Below are positions 1 through 8,162 of a stretch of DNA of 28,106 nucleotides, in pieces. Numbering within the stretch: the first letter of the stretch is position 1; every line of letters starts with the position of its first letter. The notes under the pieces are model-generated. The model did no database searches and was not told where the DNA came from. It worked only from the letters and a program-made list of their open reading frames with translations. The translations under genes were made by a program, and so were the position numbers. The stretch comes from a virus, in IMG/VR virus record IMGVR_UViG_3300030107_004594, positions 1 through 28,106 of that record; one strand, written 5' to 3'.

Positions 1-871
1 TTCCACCCGCACCCGGAATGCGAACTTTTACTCCTCTGATCTTAAATTTACGAGTAGGGATTGAACTGAACTGTTTTGAATCTAAGCGAAGTGCAATATA
101 AGCACTATTTAAATATGTCTGTTTTTTTTCTACGATTTCTGTATAACTTGTCCATTGAAAAGCATTTTGTAAAGCTGTATCTGAACTATCGGCTGTAACC
201 CTGACTACTCTTATATCAACAGGAAAAGCTCCAGTTAGATTAATTCGATAATCCTTTTGATAAGCATCAGGGGTTCGTCCTTTAATTGTGTCATTAATGA
301 CGTCTGAATAACCACCTGCATTGTATTGAACTTGAACCTTTAAATTAACTGAAGTTCCAACAATATCTCCATTAGATTTTGCTTCCTGTAATGCAGGTAC
401 AGTAACAGTAACCTTTACGGCATCTGTTGTTGTAGCTGTTATTGTTCTAGTTACTGAGGAAGATGTTGTAACAGTGACCCCAACAGAGGTCATTGATTCA
501 CTTTGATCTAAACCTGTTATATATGTCTGACTTCCTGTTCCAAATCTAGGGGTAAAAGTTACATCTTGAAAATTATAATCGGCAGAAGTAGGAGATGAAC
601 CTGCTGAAGTTTGCAGTATTTGAGTATCGTTTAAATAAACATCTTTTAAAGCAGAAACATTGTAAGCAGTAGTTCCTTTTGTTAGACCAGCCTTTGAAGG
701 TGTAGAAAAACCTTCAATTTCACCTTCTGAAATTAAATCCTGTATCGTTGCGAATTGCCTACTGTCTAAGGAATCCTTTTCTCTGGTTGGTGGTGGCGGT
801 GGTGACTGGCTACCGCCTCCTCCTCCTCCAGATCCACGGACAAATACTTTTTTATTAGTTAAGCCTGTCAT
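1..871 (-). CDS. J: Tail tip / host specificity protein J (N-terminal part, cut by window edge)
   Basis: This reading frame starts at ATG 871 and stays open to the window edge, giving about 290 residues; the C-terminus is missing. It should be the central tail-tip protein that contacts the host, as in lambda gpJ. The N-terminus has a Gly run followed by a Pro run, then QFATIQDLISEGEIEGF, which is the typical opening of the TipJ family. The segment RKFKIRGVKVRIP near residue 275 matches the conserved region seen before the fibronectin-like part of gpJ. The start overlaps the stop of the gpI-like gene by four bases (ATGA), so the two are probably translationally coupled. It is the last gene of the leftward tail block within the window. 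The family call is firm; receptor and host cannot be told. Confidence 0.88.
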   Translation of the reverse strand, partial: MTGLTNKKVFVRGSGGGGGGSQSPPPPPTREKDSLDSRQFATIQDLISEGEIEGFSTPSKAGLTKGTTAYNVSALKDVYLNDTQILQTSAGSSPTSADYNFQDVTFTPRFGTGSQTYITGLDQSESMTSVGVTVTTSSSVTRTITATTTDAVKVTVTVPALQEAKSNGDIVGTSVNLKVQVQYNAGGYSDVINDTIKGRTPDAYQKDYRINLTGAFPVDIRVVRVTADSSDTALQNAFQWTSYTEIVEKKQTYLNSAYIALRLDSKQFSSIPTRKFKIRGVKVRIPGAGG

Positions 872-1500
872 ACTCTCACTTGCTCCGTATCAACACCTAA
901 GCTGATTTGCACCGATCCAGTGATAATTTCTCCGTAGCAAATTGGTATCGGTGTCCCTGCTCTGGATGTATTTTGTACCCCACTAAAACTAAAAGAGAGC
1001 CTAGGGTCTGATTCTGATTCGTATTCAGGTACTTCAGGAACAGGCGTCAACATAGAAGAAACACCCGACAACATTAAACCTGCACCAGCCATCACCGCTA
1101 ATTTAGTCATCATTCCTGCTGCTGCTAACGATCCTGTCACTGTTGATGCTCCAAAAAATGCTTTCCCAAAAACCAAGCTAGAACCCGGAAATAAAAAAGC
1201 CCCTGCGATTAAAGTAGCCCCCAATAAGACCCTTCCAACACCACCGCCACCACCTGCCCCAATAAAAACAGGAACGATCTTTATATCTTGCACCCCAGAA
1301 GGATTATTTAAATTATCTAAGGTTAATTCTTCACTTCCTACTATTACCTTGTAATACTGCTTTGCCATATGGCTCTCTAATTCAGGCCAATTACATAATA
1401 AAAACCTAACAGCCTCACCTGCTGAATTGACATGTGCTTCTAATTCACTATGACCTACAAAGTCTTTTAAAGCACCATATAATTTGACTTTACGAAGCAT
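868..1500 (-). CDS. I: Tail assembly protein, lambda gpI family
   Basis: A 210-residue protein of the lambda gpI family, needed for assembly of the tail tip before the tail tube grows. The first ~80 residues form a ubiquitin-like region (KVKLYGALKDFVG opening, then IKIVPVFIGAGGGGG). This is followed by a Gly/Ala-rich hydrophobic stretch (residues ~85-150) and a C-terminus ending in a PICYGEIITGSVQIS-type segment, all usual for this family. It overlaps the preceding gpK-like gene by 11 bases and the following J gene by 4, which places it in the conserved order K-I-J. The hydrophobic middle could be mistaken for membrane helices, but in this family it is a Gly-rich linker or insertion region. 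Confidence 0.85.
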   Translation of the reverse strand: MLRKVKLYGALKDFVGHSELEAHVNSAGEAVRFLLCNWPELESHMAKQYYKVIVGSEELTLDNLNNPSGVQDIKIVPVFIGAGGGGGVGRVLLGATLIAGAFLFPGSSLVFGKAFFGASTVTGSLAAAGMMTKLAVMAGAGLMLSGVSSMLTPVPEVPEYESESDPRLSFSFSGVQNTSRAGTPIPICYGEIITGSVQISLGVDTEQVRV

Positions 1501-2194
1501 GATAGCGATACCTCTTACCAGTACATTTTAACAACCATTCAGAGTAAGGCTCCCTACAACTAAGCCTATGTGCTAAATGGTGTAAAACTTGATCCCCTAA
1601 AAAAATAGCAACATGATTTAAACCCGGATGCAAAATGCTCATTAATAAAACATCTCCCACTTCTAACTTGTCTTCTGGGCCTAACTCCTTAAAACCTGTT
1701 AACTCCGCACATTCTTCAAATAATGGATGTTTTAAAAAGTCTTCAGGGGTTGTAGGTCGTTCCCAATCACGTAGATTTATACCTTTTTCCTCTTTGTACC
1801 AATCGTGAACTAAAGACCAACAATCGGTAACTCCCCAAACCCAAGGTCTACCAATAAGAGGGGCTTTATAACCTGTTGGTTCGCAGTATCCCCATTGTTC
1901 CGTTTTTGGATTAACGATATGCCAAGGTAAGCCGCTTGATTCACAACTAAGTTTGTCAGCTTGGGAAGGAGCAGGGGGTGTAACAGGATGGCTATGAACA
2001 AGAGAAAGTATTTCTCCTGCACTGTCAGCTTTAACATAATCTTCTGGATCTAATATGAAGCATTGATGTGCTGTTAAAGCAAGATTGCCGCAAGGATAAT
2101 AAGTTTCTTTTCCCCTTGAATTAATAACAAGCCCAACAGATTCTTTTGGATCTTGTTCTTTTGCATGTGATAAAGCAGCTTCTTTCCAAGTCAT
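1490..2194 (-). CDS. K: Tail tip peptidase, lambda gpK family (JAB/MPN plus NlpC/P60)
   Basis: A 234-residue two-domain peptidase. Residues 1-105 are a JAB/MPN metallopeptidase domain with its zinc ligands visible: Glu18, then the His67-Ser-His69-Pro stretch and Asp80 (HxH followed ten residues later by Asp). Residues ~110-234 are an NlpC/P60 cysteine peptidase domain with catalytic Cys125 in GVTDCWSL and His194 in NHVAIFLGD. In lambda-like phages this protein sits in the tail tip and is thought to cut cell-wall peptide crosslinks or process tip proteins during assembly. It starts within the stop of the gpL-like gene (ATGA) and overlaps the gpI-like gene by 11 bases. Both active sites look intact, so both domains are probably active. 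Confidence 0.9.
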   Translation of the reverse strand: MTWKEAALSHAKEQDPKESVGLVINSRGKETYYPCGNLALTAHQCFILDPEDYVKADSAGEILSLVHSHPVTPPAPSQADKLSCESSGLPWHIVNPKTEQWGYCEPTGYKAPLIGRPWVWGVTDCWSLVHDWYKEEKGINLRDWERPTTPEDFLKHPLFEECAELTGFKELGPEDKLEVGDVLLMSILHPGLNHVAIFLGDQVLHHLAHRLSCREPYSEWLLKCTGKRYRYHAS

Positions 2195-2766
2195 ACAAAT
2201 GTTCCAATGGAAGGGAACTCTGCTCTAGTACATAATCTTTTTGGTGCTCTAACTCCCTGCAAATCTAAAGCTGCAACTAATTCAAAATCAACAGTAAATC
2301 TATTCTCAGCTGCTTTTCTATCAACAAAGTAAATTTCATCAGGAAATTTTGCGGTGGGATCTGGTGTGCCATAAGGATTAGTCCCTGAAGCCCAGTTTGC
2401 AGCATCAATAAACTTGGCAAGTGTCCGTATTCTTGTTACTTTTGCTCCGCCAAGATCATTACCTGCTGTGAACTTATTAATGTCTATAAGTATTGCCGAT
2501 ATAGTGGCAGTTCCATTAGCCACCCTAAGCGTGGGTCGGGGCATTTGTTTACCACTGAACCCAAAACCATCCGCCTGAATAGGGAGTCTTGTATAAGTAT
2601 TACCGCCCCAAATAATAGCCCCATTATTATTCTCATTAGTACCTGCATGAAATCTATAAGTAGCTGTACTGTTATGAAGTGCTGCTATTAATTGAAGTTC
2701 AAATAATTCAATAATTGCAGACGGGTTTGATTTTTGAATATCACTAACGACAGAAGCACTAGTCAT
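2191..2766 (-). CDS. L: Minor tail protein, lambda gpL family, lacking the Cys-rich C-terminal domain
   Basis: A 191-residue gpL-family tail-tip protein, placed exactly between the M- and K-like genes. Visible family features are the N-terminal SAIIELFELQL segment, the GGNTYTRLPIQADGFGFSG stretch near residue 55, and DRKAAENRFTVDFELVAALDLQG before the end. Lambda gpL carries a C-terminal domain with four Cys residues that hold an iron-sulfur cluster. Here the protein stops right after KRLCTRAEFPSIG, with a single Cys in the whole chain. The stop overlaps the K start (ATGA), and neither other frame at that point continues a Cys-rich domain, so this is not a simple frameshift. Family call is firm; whether the cluster was lost or never present is inference. 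Confidence 0.82.
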   Translation of the reverse strand: MTSASVVSDIQKSNPSAIIELFELQLIAALHNSTATYRFHAGTNENNNGAIIWGGNTYTRLPIQADGFGFSGKQMPRPTLRVANGTATISAILIDINKFTAGNDLGGAKVTRIRTLAKFIDAANWASGTNPYGTPDPTAKFPDEIYFVDRKAAENRFTVDFELVAALDLQGVRAPKRLCTRAEFPSIGTFV

Positions 2767-3107
2767 GGTTCAAATACCTCTCTAAATGTCGCTTGTATAG
2801 AAGCCCTGTCTTTATATGGGATACTCTTATTCCATTGTTGGCATACGAATTTACCTTGAGAATCCCCCGGAGGTGTCCAGTTAAACCAGTCTTGGTCATC
2901 TGCTCTAGCCTCTAAAAAAGTCTCTATCGTGTCTGCATCTGTTTCAGATACTTCAAACCTTACATTGTAAATTTTTGGATCTTGATTTGCTGCTAAACCG
3001 AAAACAATTCTTTGCTCATATCCATCTGCAAAAGACACAACTGATGATTTCGGAGAGCTTCTCTTGGAAGTCCCATAAACAGGATCAATAGAAGGAAAAG
3101 TTGCCAT
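2763..3107 (-). CDS. M: Minor tail protein, lambda gpM family
   Basis: A 114-residue protein of the lambda gpM family, which binds at the tail tip next to the tape measure during initiator assembly. Family marks are FADGYEQRIVFGLA near residue 27, the acidic helix ETDADTIETFLEARA, then DWFNWTPPGD and the closing segment ASIQATFREVFEP. It is about the usual length (110-120). The stop overlaps the following L gene by four bases and its start shares one base with the end of the tape measure gene, which fits the strict gene order H-M-L-K-I-J. Confidence 0.88.
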   Translation of the reverse strand: MATFPSIDPVYGTSKRSSPKSSVVSFADGYEQRIVFGLAANQDPKIYNVRFEVSETDADTIETFLEARADDQDWFNWTPPGDSQGKFVCQQWNKSIPYKDRASIQATFREVFEP

Positions 3108-5701
3108 TAAGTTAAAATTCCTCCGGGTCTTCTCTGTTTAATTAATTCTGATTGTATTGCGGTAGCCAACATTTCGCCTAGAGCTTTTCCTTCAGCCTCG
3201 TCACCCTGAACAGACGATCCAGTAGCGTCTACATTGACTACTACATTAGTGGAGCTTCCTCCTAGCTTGTCATTAGGTATGACTGTTCCGGTGTAATTAG
3301 GTACAAATAGCTCTGGGCCTTTTTCTCCTACAACATAAGGCTGCCCTCCTTTAGCTACGCCTCCTTCCGCTAACCCGTAGTTTGGTCCAGCAGTTCCCTT
3401 CCCTGTAAATGGATCGAAGTATCCTTTACTGCCCCCTCCTAAACTGTACCCCATTGTTGAACCAAGATTAAAACCTATACCTAGTATCTGCATTTGTATC
3501 TGTTTAGCTATCATTTGAGCGGCCATATCTAAGAACATATCAGCAGTTCTCTGGAACATATTTGATAATGCTTCTGATGCAGACATTGAGCCTTTTATTA
3601 TCCCTTTAAATGACTCCTCGAAAGCACTACCTATAGTCTGAGCTGCTACAACTAATTGATAAGTTGGATCATTTAATTTATGTAATTCTTTCTCTAACTT
3701 TATACTTTCAGCATAAGCGTAATTAAGCATTTTGAGTTTATTTTCAGAAATTACAAGAATTAAATCTCTTTCTCTTTGTAGGTTACTAATCTTTATTTCT
3801 TGCTGCTGAATTTCTAACTGAGTTATAGAAGAATTATCTTCATTCTTCTTTGCTTTCATTGAAGCTAGCTCTAGTTCCGCTCCGGTTATGTCTAATTCTT
3901 TCTTAGATAATTTAATACGTGTTTCTGCATTTAATATCTGTTCCCTGCTCATATCTACTCTATTACTTTCTAGGGCTATTTGTCTTTCTAATTCTATGCC
4001 TGTAGCGTACATTAATTTAGCCTGATGCTTATACACTTCTACAGAAGCATCAATCATTTCATTGCTATAACCTAGTTCTTTAAGCTCGTATTCTAAATCA
4101 GCTAATTTCTTACTTTCCGATGCAAGTTGTCGAAGTGGTCCGTATGCAGGATTGTGAAGAGGGTCTAATAAAGAATGTCCAGCTGTACCAAAATATCCTC
4201 TGGAAAACATTTCACTACTATCAAGGCTATGACCACCACCTAAACCTCCTCCTAAACCAAATGCAGGACCAACTCCACGAACATTTGAAGAAAGTACACC
4301 GCTTTCTTTTAGAAGTTTTTCTAAGTTCTCTATTACTTTTCTTTGTTCAGGTATAAGCTCAATTTCTAACTGATTCACCCTTCTCTGATTCGCCTCTCTT
4401 TGTACTATCCTATCGGTTATAATCTGCTCTATAGTCATATCCTTGAACATATCATCACTGGAAGTTCCAGTAAAAACGCTAAGTAGAGAAGACAAAGGCC
4501 CCGCAATGAATATGCCTAATTTGACTGCGGCATCAGACAGCAAAGTTCCGAACTTAGACAGCTCCTTATTTAGTTTTTGCAAATCTTCTGCATTTTGATA
4601 ACCAAACTTCGCACCAAACTGCGTTTCAGCTAACACCCCTGCACTCTGTTTCAAACCTGCACCACTTAGGGTCTGAACACTAATACTTAAGGTGGAATCA
4701 AAGTCTTTTAATTTCTTTACTAGAGCATCAAGATTGTTAGCTGGATCTCTTAAAGCTCCTCCCAACTCACTAATCGATTGTGTGAATTGTATTAATGCCG
4801 AGGCTGCGGCTGTAGCAACAAGACCTCCAGCAAAGCCGCCCATTTGACCGCCAAATCCTCCTCCTACTCCACCACCTATAGCTCCCGCACCAGCAACTAG
4901 AGGATTTTGCCCAAATAACAGCGGAAAAGCACCACTTATCATGGCACTACTTAAAGCTCCCTGCCTATCAAATTTTGCAGTCCTATTTCTTCCAAAATTT
5001 ATATAGTTAGCTGCCTGTCCTGATCGAGTATATGCTCTTCTACTTGCAATATCACTATAATCTCCTCCTATTCTGGCGGGTCGGGTAGATCCGGTTTTAA
5101 TTCGGTTTGATTTAGCTAAAGCCTGAGCATTTTTATGGTTAAGTGCGACTTCTTTTGTCGTTATTCGGACAATATCTTTACCCAAACTAAGAGATCTTCG
5201 GCGTTCTATTTGGGACGCTCTTCTAGTCTTAACTGTCCTAGCCGCCATTTTTTGCAGGGTCATTTGATATCTTTCTTCTTCGGTGTTGTAACCTGCCTTT
5301 GCTCTACCCGTAGATTTAACCACTGATGCTACTTTTCCTTCCAAAGCAAGCTTGTTATTAGCTTGTTTTATTTCTAAGTCTGTCTGAAGTTTTGTCTGTC
5401 TACTCCGTTGGATATTATCAGCATTTACCTGCTTACCTAAGTCAACTAAATCTCCCCCTACCTCTACATTCTTTTTAAGTAGTTTTATCTGCCTTCCTCT
5501 AGTTGCCTCAATAGAATTTTGTAGTGTTAATTCCTTATTGGCAGCAGCCGCCGACTTCTCTGCTGAATTCTCTGCTGATTGTCCTCTTTTAGCTGTTCCT
5601 CGCCTTGATTCTAAACGTTTTATATCTTTTTCCAGAGACTCTAAATCTTGTTTAAATTGCTCCTTATTAAGTCTTATGTTTACCTTATACTCTGCTGACA
5701 C
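3107..5701 (-). CDS. H: Tail tape measure protein
   Basis: An 864-residue tape measure protein that sets tail length and is ejected with DNA. The N-terminal ~200 residues are highly charged and probably coiled coil. A Gly/Ala-rich hydrophobic stretch lies at about residues 250-310, followed by a second long helical region rich in Glu and Lys (residues ~410-680). The C-terminal part (about 740-840) has the GLAEGGVAKGGQPYVVGEKG motif found in many lambda-like tape measures. The start is GTG at 5701; the upstream AAGG is very close to it, so translation may partly depend on coupling with the chaperone extension that stops 26 bases before. With the usual ~0.15 nm per residue this length would predict a tail near 130 nm (inference). 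Confidence 0.92.
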   Translation of the reverse strand: MSAEYKVNIRLNKEQFKQDLESLEKDIKRLESRRGTAKRGQSAENSAEKSAAAANKELTLQNSIEATRGRQIKLLKKNVEVGGDLVDLGKQVNADNIQRSRQTKLQTDLEIKQANNKLALEGKVASVVKSTGRAKAGYNTEEERYQMTLQKMAARTVKTRRASQIERRRSLSLGKDIVRITTKEVALNHKNAQALAKSNRIKTGSTRPARIGGDYSDIASRRAYTRSGQAANYINFGRNRTAKFDRQGALSSAMISGAFPLLFGQNPLVAGAGAIGGGVGGGFGGQMGGFAGGLVATAAASALIQFTQSISELGGALRDPANNLDALVKKLKDFDSTLSISVQTLSGAGLKQSAGVLAETQFGAKFGYQNAEDLQKLNKELSKFGTLLSDAAVKLGIFIAGPLSSLLSVFTGTSSDDMFKDMTIEQIITDRIVQREANQRRVNQLEIELIPEQRKVIENLEKLLKESGVLSSNVRGVGPAFGLGGGLGGGHSLDSSEMFSRGYFGTAGHSLLDPLHNPAYGPLRQLASESKKLADLEYELKELGYSNEMIDASVEVYKHQAKLMYATGIELERQIALESNRVDMSREQILNAETRIKLSKKELDITGAELELASMKAKKNEDNSSITQLEIQQQEIKISNLQRERDLILVISENKLKMLNYAYAESIKLEKELHKLNDPTYQLVVAAQTIGSAFEESFKGIIKGSMSASEALSNMFQRTADMFLDMAAQMIAKQIQMQILGIGFNLGSTMGYSLGGGSKGYFDPFTGKGTAGPNYGLAEGGVAKGGQPYVVGEKGPELFVPNYTGTVIPNDKLGGSSTNVVVNVDATGSSVQGDEAEGKALGEMLATAIQSELIKQRRPGGILT

Positions 5702-5727
5702 GACCTTATGCAGTAAATAATTTAAGT

Positions 5728-5931
5728 CTAGCGTAGCTTACGCATAGAGGCTCCTCTTTTTGCCGCTTCGTAAGCCTTTTCTTCTCTCTCTCCCTTAATT
5801 GTATAGTAGGCGTTCCAAGCATATAACTCTTCTGTGCTCATCTTTGATCGTATTTCTTTGAACGTATATCCCAGTTGTTCTGCTATAGAAAACTGTAAAT
5901 AGAGATAATCATCCTTCTCCAGTTGTGCTTT
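5728..5931 (-). CDS. Tail chaperone frameshift extension (gpT-like part of gpGT)
   Basis: This frame has no convincing start of its own: it opens after an in-frame TAA at 5932-5934, and its first internal ATG lies well inside the conserved part. It runs to TAG at 5728-5730. From the shift point it adds 66 residues (DDYLYLQFSIAEQLGYTF, then MSTEELYAWNAYYTIKG), the typical T-domain pattern of tail-chaperone fusions, where an LxxxFGxxxxEIxxxMSxxExxxWxAY-like pattern recurs. The fusion would contain 120 residues of the G-like protein plus these 66. In lambda the GT product recruits tail tube subunits to the tape measure. Its position between G-like and tape measure genes is exactly as expected. 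What is inferred, not seen, is that a ribosomal shift joins the two frames. Confidence 0.75.
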   Translation of the reverse strand, partial: KAQLEKDDYLYLQFSIAEQLGYTFKEIRSKMSTEELYAWNAYYTIKGEREEKAYEAAKRGASMRKLR

Positions 5932-5935
5932 TTAC
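5909..5935 (-). other. Candidate programmed +1 (or -2) frameshift site in the tail chaperone
   Basis: On the minus strand the zero frame reads GTA AAA AGC ACA ACT GGA and meets TGA at 5911-5909. The T-like frame is one base ahead of it and is closed upstream by TAA at 5934-5932. The shift must therefore occur between that TAA and the TGA, a 21-base window. The best slip point is AAA at 5932-5930: tRNA-Lys can move forward one base and still read AAA (5931-5929), after which translation continues GCA CAA CTG. A -1 shift would lead into a frame that soon stops. Good structural logic, no experimental support here. Confidence 0.55.
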
Positions 5936-6289
5936 GGCATCTGGGGTGCCTCCTTCTCCTAGCTCGTTCATCTTACTCATTATATCCAGCAGTACACTCA
6001 GAGGAATCTCCCTTTTTAAAGTAGCGGTATCTCCCTCAGAAAATAGTCTTTTTCCTTCCTCGTCTTGTGCCTTATTAATGATAGTTTGAAGCGCAAAGTC
6101 TAAACTACCCTCATCATCACCTTTATTCATAGCCTTTAGCGTATTATTTATAGCATCCCTATCTGCAATAGTTATTGGTGTCCAATAAATTTTCAAAATT
6201 AAGTCCTCTCCTTTAAATATAGAGTAACTATTGCGTTCCTCGACATTGAAGGCTTTCTTCAGCTTGTCGATAGCTCTTTCTTTAGACAT
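5909..6289 (-). CDS. Tail assembly chaperone, gpG-like
   Basis: A 126-residue acidic protein located just upstream of the tape measure gene, where siphophages keep the tail assembly chaperone. The sequence reads as a small alpha/beta domain (YSIFKGEDLILKIYWTPITI), a middle section with KAMNKGDDEGSLDFALQTII, and helices at the end (PLSVLLDIMSKMNELGE). The zero-frame stop TGA at 5909-5911 is closely preceded by a run of five A residues that overlaps the open T-like frame. Function is inferred from position plus the downstream T-like frame; the G part alone is poorly conserved in all phages. A leftward promoter-like TATACT is visible at about 6311-6316. Confidence 0.72.
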   Translation of the reverse strand: MSKERAIDKLKKAFNVEERNSYSIFKGEDLILKIYWTPITIADRDAINNTLKAMNKGDDEGSLDFALQTIINKAQDEEGKRLFSEGDTATLKREIPLSVLLDIMSKMNELGEGGTPDAVKSTTGEG

Positions 6290-6318
6290 AAATTTTTTTA
6301 ATACTAATGTAGTATAGC

Positions 6319-6810
6319 CTAGCTCGTTATGCTGAATCCTGCTTTAGAAAATCCTTTATCCATGTCTGCGGGAAGAAAAGATTTATGCTTCAAATAAATA
6401 GGCCACCATCTAGGTTTATTGGGTATATCATCACTAACAGTTGATTTCTTCGTTTGAAGGTGCTGTGCGTATGTGACAAGTTCGCCCTCTTCGTTGGGAA
6501 GTTTTGATGAAGGGTTGTTTACAGCAAAACCAGCATATTCAACCTTATTTCCTATATAGACAGGACTACCAAAAGGAACAGTTATTTTTCCCGCCCTTGT
6601 AGGGACACGAGTGGCTGGAACATCCACATCCAGATCTCTAGGTAGTGTAGGTTCTACAGGCGTAGGGCTTATAGCCCAATTTTTACCAAAACTTCCTGTC
6701 CACCACGGACCCTTATGCTGTAATCCATAACGTATTTCTACAGCACTTTCGGCAACTGCATCCTCTACAAGTTTTTCTAAATCTTTAGTTAGGTATTTTA
6801 TATCTTTCAT
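6319..6810 (-). CDS. Probable tail completion protein (HK97 gp10-like)
   Basis: A 163-residue protein in the head-tail joining block. The segment GPWWTGSFGKNW near residue 34 resembles the TGxLxxSW-type motif of HK97 gp10-like tail completion proteins, and YIGNKVEYAGFAVN near residue 86 resembles their N..YA..vE pattern. Members of this family sit at the tail end that joins the head, or aid completion of the neck. It lies directly downstream of the tail terminator gene with a 7-base gap. The call rests on motif resemblance and position. An alternative is a lambda gpZ-type minor tail protein. Confidence 0.6.
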   Translation of the reverse strand: MKDIKYLTKDLEKLVEDAVAESAVEIRYGLQHKGPWWTGSFGKNWAISPTPVEPTLPRDLDVDVPATRVPTRAGKITVPFGSPVYIGNKVEYAGFAVNNPSSKLPNEEGELVTYAQHLQTKKSTVSDDIPNKPRWWPIYLKHKSFLPADMDKGFSKAGFSITS

Positions 6811-6817
6811 AATAAAA

Positions 6818-7246
6818 TTAAGCGTTTGCAGTAAAGTTACAGCTTACAACGGCTAAATAGTGACTATTGTTCTCATCATTTACCGAAGTTGGTCCGGTTA
6901 TTTGTGAAACCCTTGGAGAAACAGAATACGTATCGGAGTAACCAGAAGCATTAACAGAAATTAATCCGTCAATTACAGATTCAGCTATTGCAGCAGCTAC
7001 AGCAGTTCCTTTATTTGCGGGAGCCATAACTCCACAGGTAATTGTCCCAGAATAGTAGTCTTGTGCTCCTCCGAGTGGTTGAACCGTAGACTGCTCGAAG
7101 TCCAGACTTACCATCACATATTTCTTGTTTTTACCGGGATTTGTGAAAGGCATGTTGTCAAACACAACGGTCACTGTCGCATCTGCGGCATTTACGGTTG
7201 TCTTTATCGCTGACTCAAATGCTGCTCTCGCTTTTACTAAAGTCAT
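6818..7246 (-). CDS. Tail terminator protein (gpU-like)
   Basis: A 142-residue protein that fits the tail-terminator family, which caps the tail tube at the length set by the tape measure and offers the surface that joins the head. The pattern is typical: an N-terminal helix (VKARAAFESAIKTTV), a strand with YVMVSLDFEQSTVQPLGG, a helix KGTAVAAAIAESVIDGLI and a closing strand HYLAVVSCNFTA. Its ATG shares one base with the stop of the upstream head-closure gene (TAATG), so translation is probably coupled. Recognition is by fold pattern and position, since these proteins share little sequence. Confidence 0.7.
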   Translation of the reverse strand: MTLVKARAAFESAIKTTVNAADATVTVVFDNMPFTNPGKNKKYVMVSLDFEQSTVQPLGGAQDYYSGTITCGVMAPANKGTAVAAAIAESVIDGLISVNASGYSDTYSVSPRVSQITGPTSVNDENNSHYLAVVSCNFTANA

Positions 7247-7629
7247 TAGAACACTAAATCAATGCGGAATAAATACTCTTGGCCTCCCTTTAAAGTACGA
7301 ATATTAGTTATTTTTGCAACCCTAGTCGAGCCAGAGAAGGTCAAGGTTACTTCATCCTGTAGAAGAGGTTGGCTGTTACCTATTAGGTCAGGAGTGACAT
7401 AAACTCTAGCTATATTCTCTTGAAAGCCCGCATCCTCACTAGAACTAACAAATTCTATGGGAACTTTTATTGTATAAGAAGTGTCTGTAGTTGTTACTGC
7501 TCCAGTAGCTACATTGTATGCCGGAGATGTCTTACGAGTGTAAGTAATTGTTGTATCTAAGGATGAGCCAAGATCAGCAACAACTTGTTTAGCTACGTTT
7601 TTGAATAGGGTGTCTAATGCTCCTGCCAT
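7246..7629 (-). CDS. Head closure / head-tail connector protein
   Basis: A 127-residue, mostly beta protein (for example VPIEFVSSSEDAGF and VTLTFSGSTRVAKITNIRTL) that lies between the adaptor and tail terminator genes. This is the place of the head-closure (stopper) protein, which plugs the portal-adaptor channel and receives the tail. The KVPIEF, VTPDLIG and closing EYLFRIDLV elements resemble other Hc1/FII-like neck proteins. It is 2 bases from the adaptor gene and overlaps the next gene by one base. Role is by synteny and general pattern. Confidence 0.6.
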   Translation of the reverse strand: MAGALDTLFKNVAKQVVADLGSSLDTTITYTRKTSPAYNVATGAVTTTDTSYTIKVPIEFVSSSEDAGFQENIARVYVTPDLIGNSQPLLQDEVTLTFSGSTRVAKITNIRTLKGGQEYLFRIDLVF

Positions 7630-7631
7630 GA

Positions 7632-8162
7632 TTAACCTCTAACTACTCTTACTTGATAACTACCAGAGCCACCAAGACAATAAGCACCAATATAGGACTG
7701 AAGCCACGGATAAACGTCAAATACATTGTTAATGGTTCCTACTCCCTGACTGTCAGTATTATATTTGACTTCAATATCACCTAACTTTACTTCTTCATAA
7801 GTTCCGTCTGTTCCTTTATTACCGATCATCGCAGTCGTATCATTTGCTAACTGTCTTGCTAATTCATATTGAGCATATTTAATTCCGTTAGGAATAGTTC
7901 CACATTTCAAATCAACCCCATCCACTGTGTAGTTATCCCTAGGCCATTTTAGTGCCTGTCCATCGTCACAACGATCACCGTAAAAATTTAAGCTATCGAT
8001 CCAGCGACACGCTGAAATTAGTGCTCTATTTTTAGCGTCATCGCTTTTATCATCCCAATCTGTTTCACTTGGAACGGTTTCAAAATAACTATCAGCTTCA
8101 GCTAAAGTCACGTAGCTATTAGAATTTTCCCCCTTTAAGGTGGCACTAATTGTTGCAGCCAC
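7632..8162 (-). CDS. Head-tail adaptor (often labelled DnaT-like)
   Basis: A 176-residue protein of the gp6-like adaptor type that binds under the portal ring. The opening NSYVTLAEADSYF, then the helix AKNRALISACRWIDSL, GQALKWPRD, IPNGIKYAQYELARQLAND and a C-terminal QVRVVRG are a characteristic pattern. Database entries for such proteins are often named putative DnaT-like ssDNA-binding, but its place right after the major capsid gene points to a neck role. A terminator lies between it and the capsid gene, so its expression depends on readthrough or a separate promoter. Confidence 0.78.
   Translation of the reverse strand: MAATISATLKGENSNSYVTLAEADSYFETVPSETDWDDKSDDAKNRALISACRWIDSLNFYGDRCDDGQALKWPRDNYTVDGVDLKCGTIPNGIKYAQYELARQLANDTTAMIGNKGTDGTYEEVKLGDIEVKYNTDSQGVGTINNVFDVYPWLQSYIGAYCLGGSGSYQVRVVRG

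Noticed and set aside
1085-1250. Membrane helices in the gpI-like protein
   Set aside because: The hydrophobic Gly/Ala stretch is usual in this tail assembly family and lacks flanking charges typical of a membrane protein.
2191-2300. A frameshift that cut off the C-terminal domain of the gpL-like protein
   Set aside because: Neither other frame after the stop shows the Cys pattern; the next gene begins directly in the stop, as in normal coupled pairs.
4120-5720. Rightward frames of 60-78 residues within the tape measure gene
   Set aside because: They lie opposite a well-supported gene, have no ribosome sites and show the composition expected of shadows.
5701-5728. A -1 frameshift from the gpG-like gene, as is most common
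   Set aside because: The -1 frame reaches a stop after about nine codons and does not hold the gpT-like sequence; only +1 or -2 joins the two frames.
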